Part shown: positions 26,075-34,207 of the stretch, piece by piece
Layout: each line of letters begins with the position of its first letter
Numbering within the stretch: position 1 is the first letter of the stretch
From: Gammaproteobacteria bacterium
GTDB taxonomy: Bacteria; Pseudomonadota; Gammaproteobacteria; Steroidobacterales; Steroidobacteraceae
Assembly (NCBI GenBank): GCA_028293745.1
Contig: JAQGOF010000155.1
Coordinates: 37,376 to 101,375, forward strand
Direction: 5' to 3'
Length of the DNA: 64,000 bases
The notes under the pieces: generated by a model
Told to the model about the DNA's origin: nothing
Databases searched by the model: none
Seen by the model: only the letters and a program-made list of their open reading frames with translations
Program-made: the position numbers and the translations under genes

Positions 26075-26629
26075 GTCAACGACCCCACGGAATCCCTGGC
26101 GGCTCGAATCGCCCTCGAGCGGGAGGCACGCGGCTGGTCGTTGGCCGAGCTCGCCGAAAGATCAGGTGTTTCGAAGGCCATGATCAGCAAGATCGAGCGG
26201 GGCGAGGCCAGCCCGACCGCCACTTTGCTGGGCCGCCTGTCCGGCGCTTTCGGCCTCACGCTCTCTGCTCTGCTGGCCCGCGCAGAGGACGCCGGCAGCC
26301 GGTTGGTACGCGCCGCCGACCAGCCGCAGTGGCAGGATCCAGCGAGCGGATACGTGCGCCGCCAAGTCTCACCGAGATCTGATCTTCCGCTCGAGTTGAT
26401 CCGGGTCGAACTGCCGACGGGTGCTGCGGTGACGTTTCCGGCGTCCTCGTACACGTTCATCCGGCAGCTCATGTGGGTTTTGAAGGGGAAACTCACCTTC
26501 ACCGAGGGGGAGACCGTTCACGACATGGACCCCGGCGATTGCCTGCTGCTGGGACCGCCCATGGACTGCACGTTCAAGACACGCGGACGGGAGCCTTGCG
26601 TTTACCTCGTCGTGGTGATGCGGCAATAG
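26063..26629 (+). CDS. XRE-family regulator with C-terminal cupin domain
   Basis: A 188-residue protein. The N-terminal helix-turn-helix (about 12-67) contains SLAELAERSGVSKAMISKIE and a long following helix. The C-terminal cupin has GDCLLLGPPMDC. This architecture (SutR/PuuR-like) senses a small ligand through the cupin and represses nearby genes. The start is the ATG at 26063; the longer open frame upstream overlaps the divergent GNAT gene and is not credible. The likely target is the divergent acetyltransferase. Confidence 0.87.
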   Translation: MSTIVNDPTESLAARIALEREARGWSLAELAERSGVSKAMISKIERGEASPTATLLGRLSGAFGLTLSALLARAEDAGSRLVRAADQPQWQDPASGYVRRQVSPRSDLPLELIRVELPTGAAVTFPASSYTFIRQLMWVLKGKLTFTEGETVHDMDPGDCLLLGPPMDCTFKTRGREPCVYLVVVMRQ

Positions 26630-26744
26630 CGCACGAGTTCATCCGCCCTGTATCACGCACCACCCGATGGCACGAAGATGCGCTAAATTCTGATCGCGCA
26701 TCCGACAAACCTCGGGGCGTCTTTCATGGCCGGTCAAAGGGTGT

Positions 26745-28211
26745 GTGGTGGCAAAAATTCCTTCGGGTGTGGGACCGCAGTTTCCCCAGGTTGTCGTCCT
26801 CTTCGGCGCTACGGGCGACCTGGCGCACCGCAAGCTGTTACCCGGACTGTTCTATCTTTCGAGTACCGGATTCATTCCCGGCTGCAGAATCGTCGGGGTC
26901 TCCCTCGATGAAATGAACGCGGACGGCTTCCGTGAGGCGGCCCGCAAGGCACTCGATGAATTCTCCACCCGCAAGGTGATCGAGTCCGATTGGCAGACGT
27001 TTGCCAAATCGCTGGACTACGTGCCGTTGTCGGCGGGTCCGGAGGCCTTGAGGGCAGCCGTGGAACGAGCCGAGCAGTCCATCGAAGGCGAGACTCGGCG
27101 ATTGCACTATCTGAGCGTGCCCCCCAGCGCTGCACTGAATGCCGTGCGGATGCTCGGCGCAGCCGATCTGGTAGCCCGCTCCCGCATCATCATGGAAAAG
27201 CCGTTCGGCACCGACCTCGCGAGCGCCGTGTCGCTGAACGCGAGGTTGCATGAGGTGTTCGCCGAGGAGCAGATCTTCCGCATCGACCACTTCCTGGGCA
27301 AAGAACCTGCGCAGAACATTCTCGCCTTCCGCTTTGCCAACGGACTGTTCGAGCCCATCTGGAACCGCAACTTCATCGATCACGTGCAGATCGATGTGCC
27401 GGAGACGCTGAGTCTCGGCACTCGTGCCGGCTTCTACGAGGCCACCGGCGCGTTCCGAGACATGGTCGTGACACATTTATTTCAGATTCTCGCCTTCATG
27501 GCGATGGAGCCACCCACCGCCCTGGAGCCGGCGCCCATCAGCGAGGAGAAGAACAAAGTCTTTCGCTGCCTGCTGCCGATCCAACCGGGCGACGTGGTAC
27601 GCGGTCAGTACACCGGCTACCGTTCGGAGCCTGGAGTGAATCCGGAATCCGAGACCGAAACCTTCATTGCGTTGAAATGCGCGATCGACAACTGGCGTTG
27701 GGCCGGTGTGCCGTTCTTGCTCCGCACGGGCAAACGCCTCGCCGAAGGACAAAGGATCATTTCCATCGCCTTCCGCGAGCCGCCGAAGAGCATGTTTCCC
27801 GCGAATTCCGGCGTCGGTGCGCAAGGGCCCGACCACCTCACGTTTGATTTGGCCGATGCCTCGAAAATGTCATTGTCCTTCTACGGCAAGCGCCCCGGTC
27901 CCGGCATGCGGCTCGACAAGCTCAGTCTGCAGTTTGCGATGCATGACACCACTTTTATCGGCGACGTGCTCGAGGCATACGAGCGGCTGATACTCGACGC
28001 CATGCGTGGTGATCACACTCTGTTCAACACCGCGGAGGGAATTGAGCGCCTTTGGCAGGTATCTACTCCGCTGCTGGAGGCCCCTCCCCCGGTTCGTTTG
28101 TACGCACCGGGCTCGTGGGGCCCCAACGCTATTCACCAGCTTGTCGCTCCACGAGCGTGGCGCCTTCCATTCGAGCGTGTCTGGCGGGACCCCAACAAGT
28201 TGGGGGCGTGA
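26745..28211 (+). CDS. zwf: Glucose-6-phosphate dehydrogenase
   Basis: A 488-residue enzyme of normal length. The dinucleotide-binding motif GATGDLAHRKLLP is near residue 21 and the G6PDH signature RIDHFLGKEP near 179. It oxidises glucose 6-phosphate to 6-phosphogluconolactone with NAD(P)+, the entry to the Entner-Doudoroff and pentose phosphate pathways. Two adjacent GTG codons (26745 and 26748) are possible starts, with AAAGG just upstream. It stands alone, without edd, eda or pgl next to it. Confidence 0.94.
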   Translation: MVAKIPSGVGPQFPQVVVLFGATGDLAHRKLLPGLFYLSSTGFIPGCRIVGVSLDEMNADGFREAARKALDEFSTRKVIESDWQTFAKSLDYVPLSAGPEALRAAVERAEQSIEGETRRLHYLSVPPSAALNAVRMLGAADLVARSRIIMEKPFGTDLASAVSLNARLHEVFAEEQIFRIDHFLGKEPAQNILAFRFANGLFEPIWNRNFIDHVQIDVPETLSLGTRAGFYEATGAFRDMVVTHLFQILAFMAMEPPTALEPAPISEEKNKVFRCLLPIQPGDVVRGQYTGYRSEPGVNPESETETFIALKCAIDNWRWAGVPFLLRTGKRLAEGQRIISIAFREPPKSMFPANSGVGAQGPDHLTFDLADASKMSLSFYGKRPGPGMRLDKLSLQFAMHDTTFIGDVLEAYERLILDAMRGDHTLFNTAEGIERLWQVSTPLLEAPPPVRLYAPGSWGPNAIHQLVAPRAWRLPFERVWRDPNKLGA

Positions 28212-28307
28212 GCTCACGGTTGCCAGCGCAGGCGCGCCGAGTCGCGGCGTGCGCCCACAGCGGCTTCGCCAGCCCCGCCGGGTCGAGCGACTACCGGGCC
28301 GCGGCAA

Positions 28308-29294
28308 CTAAAAGGTAATTCCGACCACCGGATGCGGTACATACGGCGCTTCCAGCGCCTTCACCTCCTCCTCGATCAGCTTCACATCCAGCGCCGCAAC
28401 CGCATCCTGCAGGTGCTGCGGCTTGGTCGCCCCGATGATCGGCGCCGTGATCTCCGGTTTGCGCAGCAGCCAGGCGAGTGCCACCTGTGCCCGCGGAATA
28501 TTCCGCCGTGCGGCGATGTTGCCCACTTCGTCGATGATCTGCCGGTCACCCTCGGCGAGCTTCGAATAGATACGCGCCCCGTACTGGTCCTTCTCGGAAC
28601 GATTCGTCGCCTCTGCATTCCAGGGCCGTGCCAGCCGCCCACGAGCGAGGGGGCTCCACGGGATCACGCCGATGCCTTCTGACTTGCACAGCGGCAGCAT
28701 CTCCCGCTCTTCCTCGCGATAGATCAGGTTCACGAAATTCTGCATGGAGACAAACCGCGCCCAGCCGTTGCGCGTCGAAACCTCGAGCGACTTGGCGAAC
28801 TGCCAGGCAAACATGGATGAAGCGCCGATGTAACGCACCTTGCCCGCCCTGACCACGTCATTCAACGCTTCGAGCGTCTCCTCGATGGGAGTCGCGTCGT
28901 CCCAGCGGTGTATCTGGTAGAGATCGATGTAGTCTGTGCCGAGCCGGCGCAGGCTTGCATCGAGCTCCTGGAACACCGCCTTACGTGATAGCCCCGCGCC
29001 ATTCGGTCCCTCGCGCATGCGGCTATACAACTTGGTAGCCAGTACGATTTCCTCGCGCCGGGCATATTCCTTCAGCGCCCGGCCGGTGATCTCCTCGCTC
29101 GCGCCGAGCGAATAGACGTTCGCCGTGTCGAAGAAGTTGATTCCGAGCTCGACGGCCTGCCTGAAGAACGGCAGGCTTTCCTTCTCGCCCAGCGACCAGG
29201 GTTGGTTTTTGATCGCCGGGTTGCCGTAGCTCATGCACCCGAGGCAGATGCGGGATACGTCGAGGCCTGTGCGGCCCAGCTTTACGTAGATCAT
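28308..29294 (-). CDS. Aldo/keto reductase
   Basis: A 328-residue (beta/alpha)8 oxidoreductase of the Tas/YajO-like branch. It starts MIYVKLGRTGLDVSRICLGCMSYG, has the catalytic Tyr in FDTANVYSLGASEEI, and ends with an NADPH-binding segment around ITAPIIGATKPQHL. It reduces aldehydes or ketones with NADPH in the cytoplasm; the substrate is unknown. It is convergent with zwf across about 95 bases. The internal ATG giving MIYVKLGR is the family start. Confidence 0.92.
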   Translation of the reverse strand: MIYVKLGRTGLDVSRICLGCMSYGNPAIKNQPWSLGEKESLPFFRQAVELGINFFDTANVYSLGASEEITGRALKEYARREEIVLATKLYSRMREGPNGAGLSRKAVFQELDASLRRLGTDYIDLYQIHRWDDATPIEETLEALNDVVRAGKVRYIGASSMFAWQFAKSLEVSTRNGWARFVSMQNFVNLIYREEEREMLPLCKSEGIGVIPWSPLARGRLARPWNAEATNRSEKDQYGARIYSKLAEGDRQIIDEVGNIAARRNIPRAQVALAWLLRKPEITAPIIGATKPQHLQDAVAALDVKLIEEEVKALEAPYVPHPVVGITF

Positions 29295-29300
29295 GGCGCT

Positions 29301-29429
29301 CCTTTTGCGCGGGCGCTGCCCGCTCACCGTCGCTCCAGGGCAGCCCTAGCGGGCTTGCCCGTGCGGGGGGCATCCCCGCCGCACCCTTTTGCGCGGGCGT
29401 TGCCCGCTCACCGTCGCTCCGGGGCAACC
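29301..29429. repeat. Imperfect 45-base direct repeat
   Basis: Two copies (29301-29345 and 29385-29429) begin CCTTTTGCGCGGGCG and match at 42 of 45 positions by eye, with a period of 84 bases. They lie upstream of the aldo/keto reductase start. Both contain the GCGGGCG-TGCCCGC inverted element. They may be part of a dispersed small repeat family; only this pair is seen in the window. Confidence 0.7.
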
Positions 29430-29445
29430 ACTATCCTAGCGGCTA

Positions 29446-29718
29446 TCAGGAAGTGCCGAATCTCTCTGTAGAGCGAGCACGGGCGCGTGCAGCCTCAGTT
29501 TCCCGGTCGCGCGGGCCGGCAGTTGTTACAAGCGAGGCGATGAGAGTTGTAGCGGCCGCGGCAATATCTTCAACGGCGCGATCAAACGCCACCTGGTTGA
29601 TCTTTGAGGGCGCATTGAATCCGCTCAGTTTCCGCACGAACTGCACGGAGGCGTTGCGGATCTCTTCATCGGTCGCGGGAGGCTCAAAATTGAACAGGGT
29701 CTTGATATTCCTACACAC
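29446..29718 (-). CDS. DUF2277 family protein
   Basis: A 90-residue protein starting MCRNIKTLFNFEPPATDEEI and continuing with QFVRKLSGFNAPSKIN, the characteristic N-terminal half of DUF2277. The family is widespread in bacteria and has no established function. A GGGTGAAG-like ribosome binding site precedes the ATG. It lies about 30 bases beyond the next small gene on the same strand. Confidence 0.88.
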   Translation of the reverse strand: MCRNIKTLFNFEPPATDEEIRNASVQFVRKLSGFNAPSKINQVAFDRAVEDIAAAATTLIASLVTTAGPRDRETEAARARARSTERFGTS

Positions 29719-29749
29719 ATCTTCACCCTAAGGAAGTGGTGCAGGCAGC

Positions 29750-30025
29750 TTACACCAGGGCGCGGGTCACCACGAAGCGCATGGCCTCGCGCAGGCGCTC
29801 AGCGTTGTCTCGTTCCATTTCGGAGACAGCAACCGCTGCCTGGCCGTCTCGCAGTTGGGTGAACAGGTGGCGGGCAACGCGCACCGCCTCGTCGGCCGTG
29901 GCGCCGAAGCCCGTGCACTGGGGGTAGCCCAATACCTCAGCGCGAAAAGCCACCTTGTCGCCCTTGTTGCACGGCGTAACGTGGTGCGGCGGCAGGCCAA
30001 GGTTCAAGGCGTCTTCCAACTCCAT
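29750..30025 (-). CDS. Small conserved-looking protein, HicB-like fold possible
   Basis: A 91-residue protein. The segment AEVLGYPQCTGFGATADEAVRVARHLF resembles the sheet-helix of HicB-like antitoxins (substrate-mimic half of a partial RNase H fold). No hicA-like gene or DNA-binding tail accompanies it, so I do not call it an antitoxin. GGAGGG at five bases before the ATG supports the start at 30025 rather than the preceding GTG. Function unknown. Confidence 0.6.
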   Translation of the reverse strand: MELEDALNLGLPPHHVTPCNKGDKVAFRAEVLGYPQCTGFGATADEAVRVARHLFTQLRDGQAAVAVSEMERDNAERLREAMRFVVTRALV

Positions 30026-30202
30026 CACGACCCTCCTTCAGGGGTCAAACCGCACTTTGCCAGCAATAATCAGACCCGTTGCCCCAGCGGGTTCCCTGCC
30101 TATCTGTCGCCATGCGGCAATTTATCGCACCGGCCAAGATGCTGGGCCCGCAGCCGCCGTGGTGGTCGAAGCTGCGGTCGCCGCGTTCGGCGACGGACGG
30201 TG

Positions 30203-30334
30203 ATGCTGCAGCACCTGCCCTACTGTGGTTCCGCACCAGTTCCTGGTGAATTGCTGACGCGGTTCAATCTCGATCCGCTCTTGCTCGCTGCATTGACAGT
30301 GTTGGCCGTTTGGCACGTCACCGCTGTGCAGACA
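30203..30334 (+). pseudogene. N-terminal remnant of a caa3_CtaG-type cytochrome oxidase assembly gene
   Basis: About 43 codons read MLQHLPYCGSAPVPGELLT and then RFNLDPLLLAALTVLAVWH, similar to the first transmembrane helix of the CtaG (caa3) family. After this the frame loses all family resemblance and runs antisense into the psiF-like gene. I interpret it as a truncated relic. The remainder of 30026-30366 shows nothing else. The match is from memory and short, so alternatives remain open. Confidence 0.45.
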
Positions 30335-30366
30335 CACGCTCCCCCTCGGACACGGTTGTGCGGCCC

Positions 30367-30663
30367 TCAACCCTTGAGGCAGGTACTCATGAACGTCTTG
30401 CGGTCCGCGCCGGTCAAGCCCTTGGACTTCGCATCCGCGTTGCACTGTTTCATCTTCTGCTGCTGCGAATTCAACTTCGGCTCGGCCGCCGGTTGAGCCG
30501 ACAGGCAGGTCTTCATGAATGATTTGCGTGCATCACCGCTCAGGCTCTGCGTCTTTGCCTGGGCGTTGCAGGTCTTCATCTTGTCCTGCTGTGCCGTCTG
30601 CCCCTGGACTGACATCGACAAGAGAGCCAAGGCCGTGAAGACAACGAACGTCGTGCCTTTCAT
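30367..30663 (-). CDS. PsiF-repeat periplasmic protein
   Basis: A 98-residue protein. A signal peptide (about 1-22, ending VQGQ) is followed by two PsiF repeats with paired cysteines: KMKTCNAQAKTQSLSGDARK and KMKQCNADAKSKGLTGADRK, each closed by FMxTCL. PsiF of E. coli is phosphate-starvation induced, but its function is unknown. The start is the ATG at 30663, preceded by GGAGG. Confidence 0.9.
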   Translation of the reverse strand: MKGTTFVVFTALALLSMSVQGQTAQQDKMKTCNAQAKTQSLSGDARKSFMKTCLSAQPAAEPKLNSQQQKMKQCNADAKSKGLTGADRKTFMSTCLKG

Positions 30664-30706
30664 CGCAAACCTCCGCAGGAGTCGAGGGACCGGCGGCTAG
30701 TCTATG

Positions 30707-31243
30707 TCAGGGAGCAAAGGCCGTCACACTCTTGAAGCCGCTGGCGGACACACGCACGCTCTGCCCCGAACTCACCAGCCAGCCTTGGCTGTGCCCCACT
30801 TCGGCGTTCGCGCCTGCCTCCACGACGATCGCAAAGTCCCTCGAAGAGCGCAGGTTCGAGTCGCGAAACTCCACCATGAGAGTGAGCTGCTGGGTACCGA
30901 CGTTACGGAAGCTGGCCACCATGCCCTGCCCCATCCAGGCCGGCCGGAAGGAGACCCGCACGGGCAATTCGGGTTGGGTCGCGTCCGCCAGCGCCACCTC
31001 GCGGGAGGCCAGGGCGGCATCCTTTTCCTGGACTGCGACCTCGGCCCGGGTCAACTGCTCGCGCAGATCGAGGACCTTGCGCTCCTGGCTCGCGAGCTGC
31101 GTCTGCAAATGCGCACGCTCCTGTGCGAGCCATTGAGCATAAGCTGCCACTGCCGCCATGGCCAGGATGGCCAGAACGAGCGCCGCTATGAGAGCAACAG
31201 GCTTCTTCGTACCGGCAGACGCTACAGGGGTGAGCTCGTCCAT
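30707..31243 (-). CDS. Membrane-anchored coiled-coil protein of unknown function
   Basis: A 178-residue protein. It has a short cytoplasmic N terminus and a transmembrane helix at about 17-37. A coiled-coil of about 45 residues (LQTQLASQERKVLDLREQL) follows, then a beta-rich domain ending SASGFKSVTAFAP that looks immunoglobulin-like. No family is recognised. It follows the sirtuin gene by 19 bases on the same strand, so it may be the distal gene of the long cluster. Confidence 0.6.
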   Translation of the reverse strand: MDELTPVASAGTKKPVALIAALVLAILAMAAVAAYAQWLAQERAHLQTQLASQERKVLDLREQLTRAEVAVQEKDAALASREVALADATQPELPVRVSFRPAWMGQGMVASFRNVGTQQLTLMVEFRDSNLRSSRDFAIVVEAGANAEVGHSQGWLVSSGQSVRVSASGFKSVTAFAP

Positions 31244-31262
31244 CGTGGCTCTATGATGCCGG

Positions 31263-32141
31263 TCAACTGACGGCCCCGTCCAAGAGAAATGCCAGGGCCG
31301 CGACGCACGGCTGATTCACTTTCAAGGCCAACAATGCATCGGCCCGGGTCCGGCCGAGATTGACGGCCGCAATGGGCTTGCCGGCCTGCGAGGCAGCCTG
31401 TGCGAACCGGTATCCCGAGTACACCATCAGGGACGAGCCGATGACGAGCATCGCATCCGCCCTTTGCACGGCCTGCAGCGCGGCGGTAACTCGCTCCCGG
31501 GGCACGCTTTCGCCGAAGAACACCACGTCGGGCTTCAGTAGCCCACCGCACTCCTCGCAAGCCGGTACGTCGAAGCCCGAGAAATCCAGTGCCTCGAGGT
31601 CAGCATCGCCGTCCGGGGCATCGCGGGCATCGAGCCTCGCCCAAGCCGGATTGAGCTGCAACAGGCGGCGCTGCAGGTGCTCGCGATCGGTGCGTCGCTC
31701 GCAGCCCAGGCAGCAGACCTGGTCCAGCCGGCCGTGCAGATCGATCACTCCCGTACTGCCCGCCGACTGATGCAGTCCATCGACATTCTGCGTGACCAAC
31801 ACTTCGGCGCGGCCCTGCTGCTCGAGGCGCGCCAATGCACGATGCGCATCATTGGGGCGTGCATGACCGAACCGCCGCCATCCAACCAGGCTGCGTGCCC
31901 AATAGCGGCGCCGCGTAGCCACGTCGCCGACGAACGCCTGGAACATGACCGGCCGGGCCCGCTTCCAGTCGCCATTTTCGTCCCGATAGTCGGGGATCCC
32001 GGATTCGGTGCTGCAACCGGCACCCGTCAGCACGAACAGCCGCGGGTGACGCTCGATGAACTCGGCGAGCGGATTGTGGTCCTGCGCGGCGCTAGAACGG
32101 ATAATTGATCCCCGTAAACACGGCAGCACCCTCGCTGCCAT
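31263..32141 (-). CDS. Class II (SIRT4-like) NAD-dependent protein deacylase
   Basis: About 292 residues. The NAD-binding motif TGAGCSTESGIPDYRDENGDW is the class II sirtuin form. The TQNVDGLHQ catalytic region is followed by the general-base His in DLHGRLDQ. Zinc ligands appear as CCLGCER and CEECGG. It removes acyl groups from protein lysines using NAD+. The start is uncertain: ATG 32141 overlaps the upstream Omp85 gene by about 50 bases, and GTG 32132 is an alternative. The longer frame upstream is not real. It ends the hopanoid-phosphonate cluster. Confidence 0.88.
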   Translation of the reverse strand: MAARVLPCLRGSIIRSSAAQDHNPLAEFIERHPRLFVLTGAGCSTESGIPDYRDENGDWKRARPVMFQAFVGDVATRRRYWARSLVGWRRFGHARPNDAHRALARLEQQGRAEVLVTQNVDGLHQSAGSTGVIDLHGRLDQVCCLGCERRTDREHLQRRLLQLNPAWARLDARDAPDGDADLEALDFSGFDVPACEECGGLLKPDVVFFGESVPRERVTAALQAVQRADAMLVIGSSLMVYSGYRFAQAASQAGKPIAAVNLGRTRADALLALKVNQPCVAALAFLLDGAVS

Positions 32142-33393
32142 ACCCGACATCCACATAACCCACCACGGACGGCCGTGCGATGCCGCGAAAGCCAACGCCT
32201 GCCACCTTGTGTAAGCTATGGATGGGGAAAGTGGGGCCATTGTGGAATACGTCACCGACATCCACGAAGGGTGCAACTTCGATTTCGACGTGCGAGATGG
32301 CATCGAACTCGAACGCCGTGTGCCGCAACTCAACGGTAGCGGAGAACGAGTTGCGGTCGTAGAACCGGCCTTCGCCGAAGCCTCGCAGCGGCTGCTCGCC
32401 ACCGACCACGGACTGCCCTCCGCCCAGGCTGCTGAGCGCCCAGAACGGCACGTGCTGCGTGCTCGGCAGATAACGCAGCGATACATGAGTGGCCAGCAGC
32501 GTTCGCGGGTTGATGGGCCAGAAGACACGGCCGTCTATACCGGCTTCGCTGTACAGCGAGTTGTTCAAGAAGCCGCTGCGGCTGGCGACGCCGCCATAGG
32601 CAACCCATGTCACACCCTGCCGCGGCGCGGTGAAACTGTCGCGCGTGTCATAGATGATCGACAACCGGTTGAGTTGCTCGTAACTCGTGCCGAGGCCGCG
32701 GACGTGCGGGAATCGATCCTCGATGGAGGTGATTTTGTTTAACGTGCCGGGCAGGATATCGACCACCCGCAGACGCGCCGTGTACAGCAATTGCCACGCA
32801 CGGGTGAAATTGTAGCCGATCTGGGCCTGCAGCAGCCCCTGCTGGTTGGTGTAGTTGGTCTCATTGCGCTTCGGAGTGCTATTGCCGATTCCGAAGAACC
32901 GCGCGGCGCCGCCGCGGTCGTAGATCACACTGCCCGTGAATGACCAGTTATGCTCGCGCAGCCGCCCAAGCTGGTACTCGCCATCAAACTCGCGCTCGAC
33001 GCGCTGCTTGACTCCCGCCTCCACCGACCACTGCTTGTCTTCGGACGGATAGTCGTAGATGCGGCCGTGAGCGCCATAGCCGAAGTTAGGGTTATAGAGC
33101 ACATCCGGCGCGATGATCCGGCGGATACGCTGCTGGTCGTCGGTGATCAGCCAGACCGGCAGTATTCCCACGGTCGTACCACTGTCGGGGTCCTGCGCGA
33201 TTTCCGGCACAGGAAGAAAAGGCAGCGCGGTATACCAGTGCTGTTCCGGCAGATTCGGCGGGGGCACCGGGGGCTTCACAACATCGGGCGCGGGAACGTC
33301 CTGGCCAACCGGGGAATCCGACCAGGACGGCGTCGCGAAGCACAGTGCGGCGATACAGCCGCAGATCAGATTCAGACGTGTTGCGCGAAGCAC
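32092..33393 (-). CDS. Omp85-type outer-membrane barrel without POTRA domains
   Basis: A 433-residue protein. A signal peptide (about 1-25) is followed by a short Pro-rich linker and then a beta-barrel with alternating aromatic strands, ending in NYPF. The Omp85 lid motif is visible as PLRGFGEGRF. No POTRA repeat precedes the barrel, so it is not BamA or TamA. Related barrel-only proteins are of unknown role or phospholipase-associated. The GTG start overlaps the end of the transaminase remnant by 22 bases, which argues for coexpression with the phosphonate genes. Confidence 0.8.
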   Translation of the reverse strand: MLRATRLNLICGCIAALCFATPSWSDSPVGQDVPAPDVVKPPVPPPNLPEQHWYTALPFLPVPEIAQDPDSGTTVGILPVWLITDDQQRIRRIIAPDVLYNPNFGYGAHGRIYDYPSEDKQWSVEAGVKQRVEREFDGEYQLGRLREHNWSFTGSVIYDRGGAARFFGIGNSTPKRNETNYTNQQGLLQAQIGYNFTRAWQLLYTARLRVVDILPGTLNKITSIEDRFPHVRGLGTSYEQLNRLSIIYDTRDSFTAPRQGVTWVAYGGVASRSGFLNNSLYSEAGIDGRVFWPINPRTLLATHVSLRYLPSTQHVPFWALSSLGGGQSVVGGEQPLRGFGEGRFYDRNSFSATVELRHTAFEFDAISHVEIEVAPFVDVGDVFHNGPTFPIHSLHKVAGVGFRGIARPSVVGYVDVGYGSEGAAVFTGINYPF

Positions 33394-34207
33394 TTCAACA
33401 GCCGGCTCAGGTCTGCGGGAGTCACATGACCCATGGTTGAGATCCGAAACAAAGTCTGTGCCAAGTCCCCCTGCCCCGCATAGATCACAAAGCCTTCCGC
33501 CTTCGTAGCCAGACCCGCACGTACCTGCTCAGGCTGATCCTGCATGCGCGCCAGGCGGCCAAGATCGAGGTAGTAAGTGCGACTGGCGGCTTGTGACAGG
33601 GCTGCACGCCGGACGATCACGAAAGAGGCGCCGGGCACCGCGTGCAGACATTTATTCGCGGTCGCGGCGACCGCACACAAGCTGTCGTCTGCGAAGTCGA
33701 TGGGTTCCGCTCCAAAACTGCTCACGGCATCAACAATCAGCCGCAAGCCTCGCTCCCGGCACAACTTCCCCAATGGCCTGAGATCATTGAGCCGCCCTGT
33801 TGTGGTCTCGTGGTGCACGGCCGCCATGTGCGTGAACTGCGCGCCCTCCTGCGCAGCATCGAGTCGAGCGGCAATGGCATCGAGGTCCAACGGGTGCATC
33901 CACGGGAAGATGGCACGTTCATGCGCAATTCCATACTGCGAGCAGATCTGGGCGATCCGATCACCGTAGACGCCGTCCTCGAGGTTTAGCAATCGGCCGT
34001 TGGCCGGGATCAGCGCAGCCGTCATGCTCTCCACTGCGGCAGTGCCAGATCCGGTCATGAGCACGGCAGCCCACACGTTAGCAGCCGCTGGCGCGCTTCG
34101 TCCTGCAAAGCAAAGAATTCGCTTTCGCGGTGGCACAGATCAGGCTGCAAAAGGCTGCGGCGTACACGCTCCGTCAGCGTGACAGGCCCGGGGTTGAGCA
34201 AAATCAT
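33372..34207 (-). pseudogene. Decayed 2-aminoethylphosphonate:pyruvate transaminase (PhnW/AepZ-like)
   Basis: The ATG at 34207 begins [20 protein letters not shown], the family N terminus. After RQRLL (about 34080) the frame shifts; the family resumes as WAAVLMTGSGTAAVES in another frame, with the few residues in between missing. The rest keeps HHETTTG, VDAVSSFG and the PLP lysine in ATANKCLHAVPG. About 80 residues normally found between the RMQD region and FVIYAGQGDLAQTLFRI are absent. The total of about 277 codons compares with about 365 in intact enzymes. A functional aminotransferase is unlikely. It overlaps the decarboxylase stop by one base. Confidence 0.82.

Noticed and set aside
29750..30025. 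Possible HicB antitoxin of a toxin-antitoxin pair.
   Set aside because: No HicA-like partner lies on either side and no DNA-binding tail is visible.
31263..32528. A longer sirtuin frame reaching into the Omp85 gene.
   Set aside because: The extra 130 residues are a shadow of the barrel gene in another frame; sirtuin similarity begins only near 32090.
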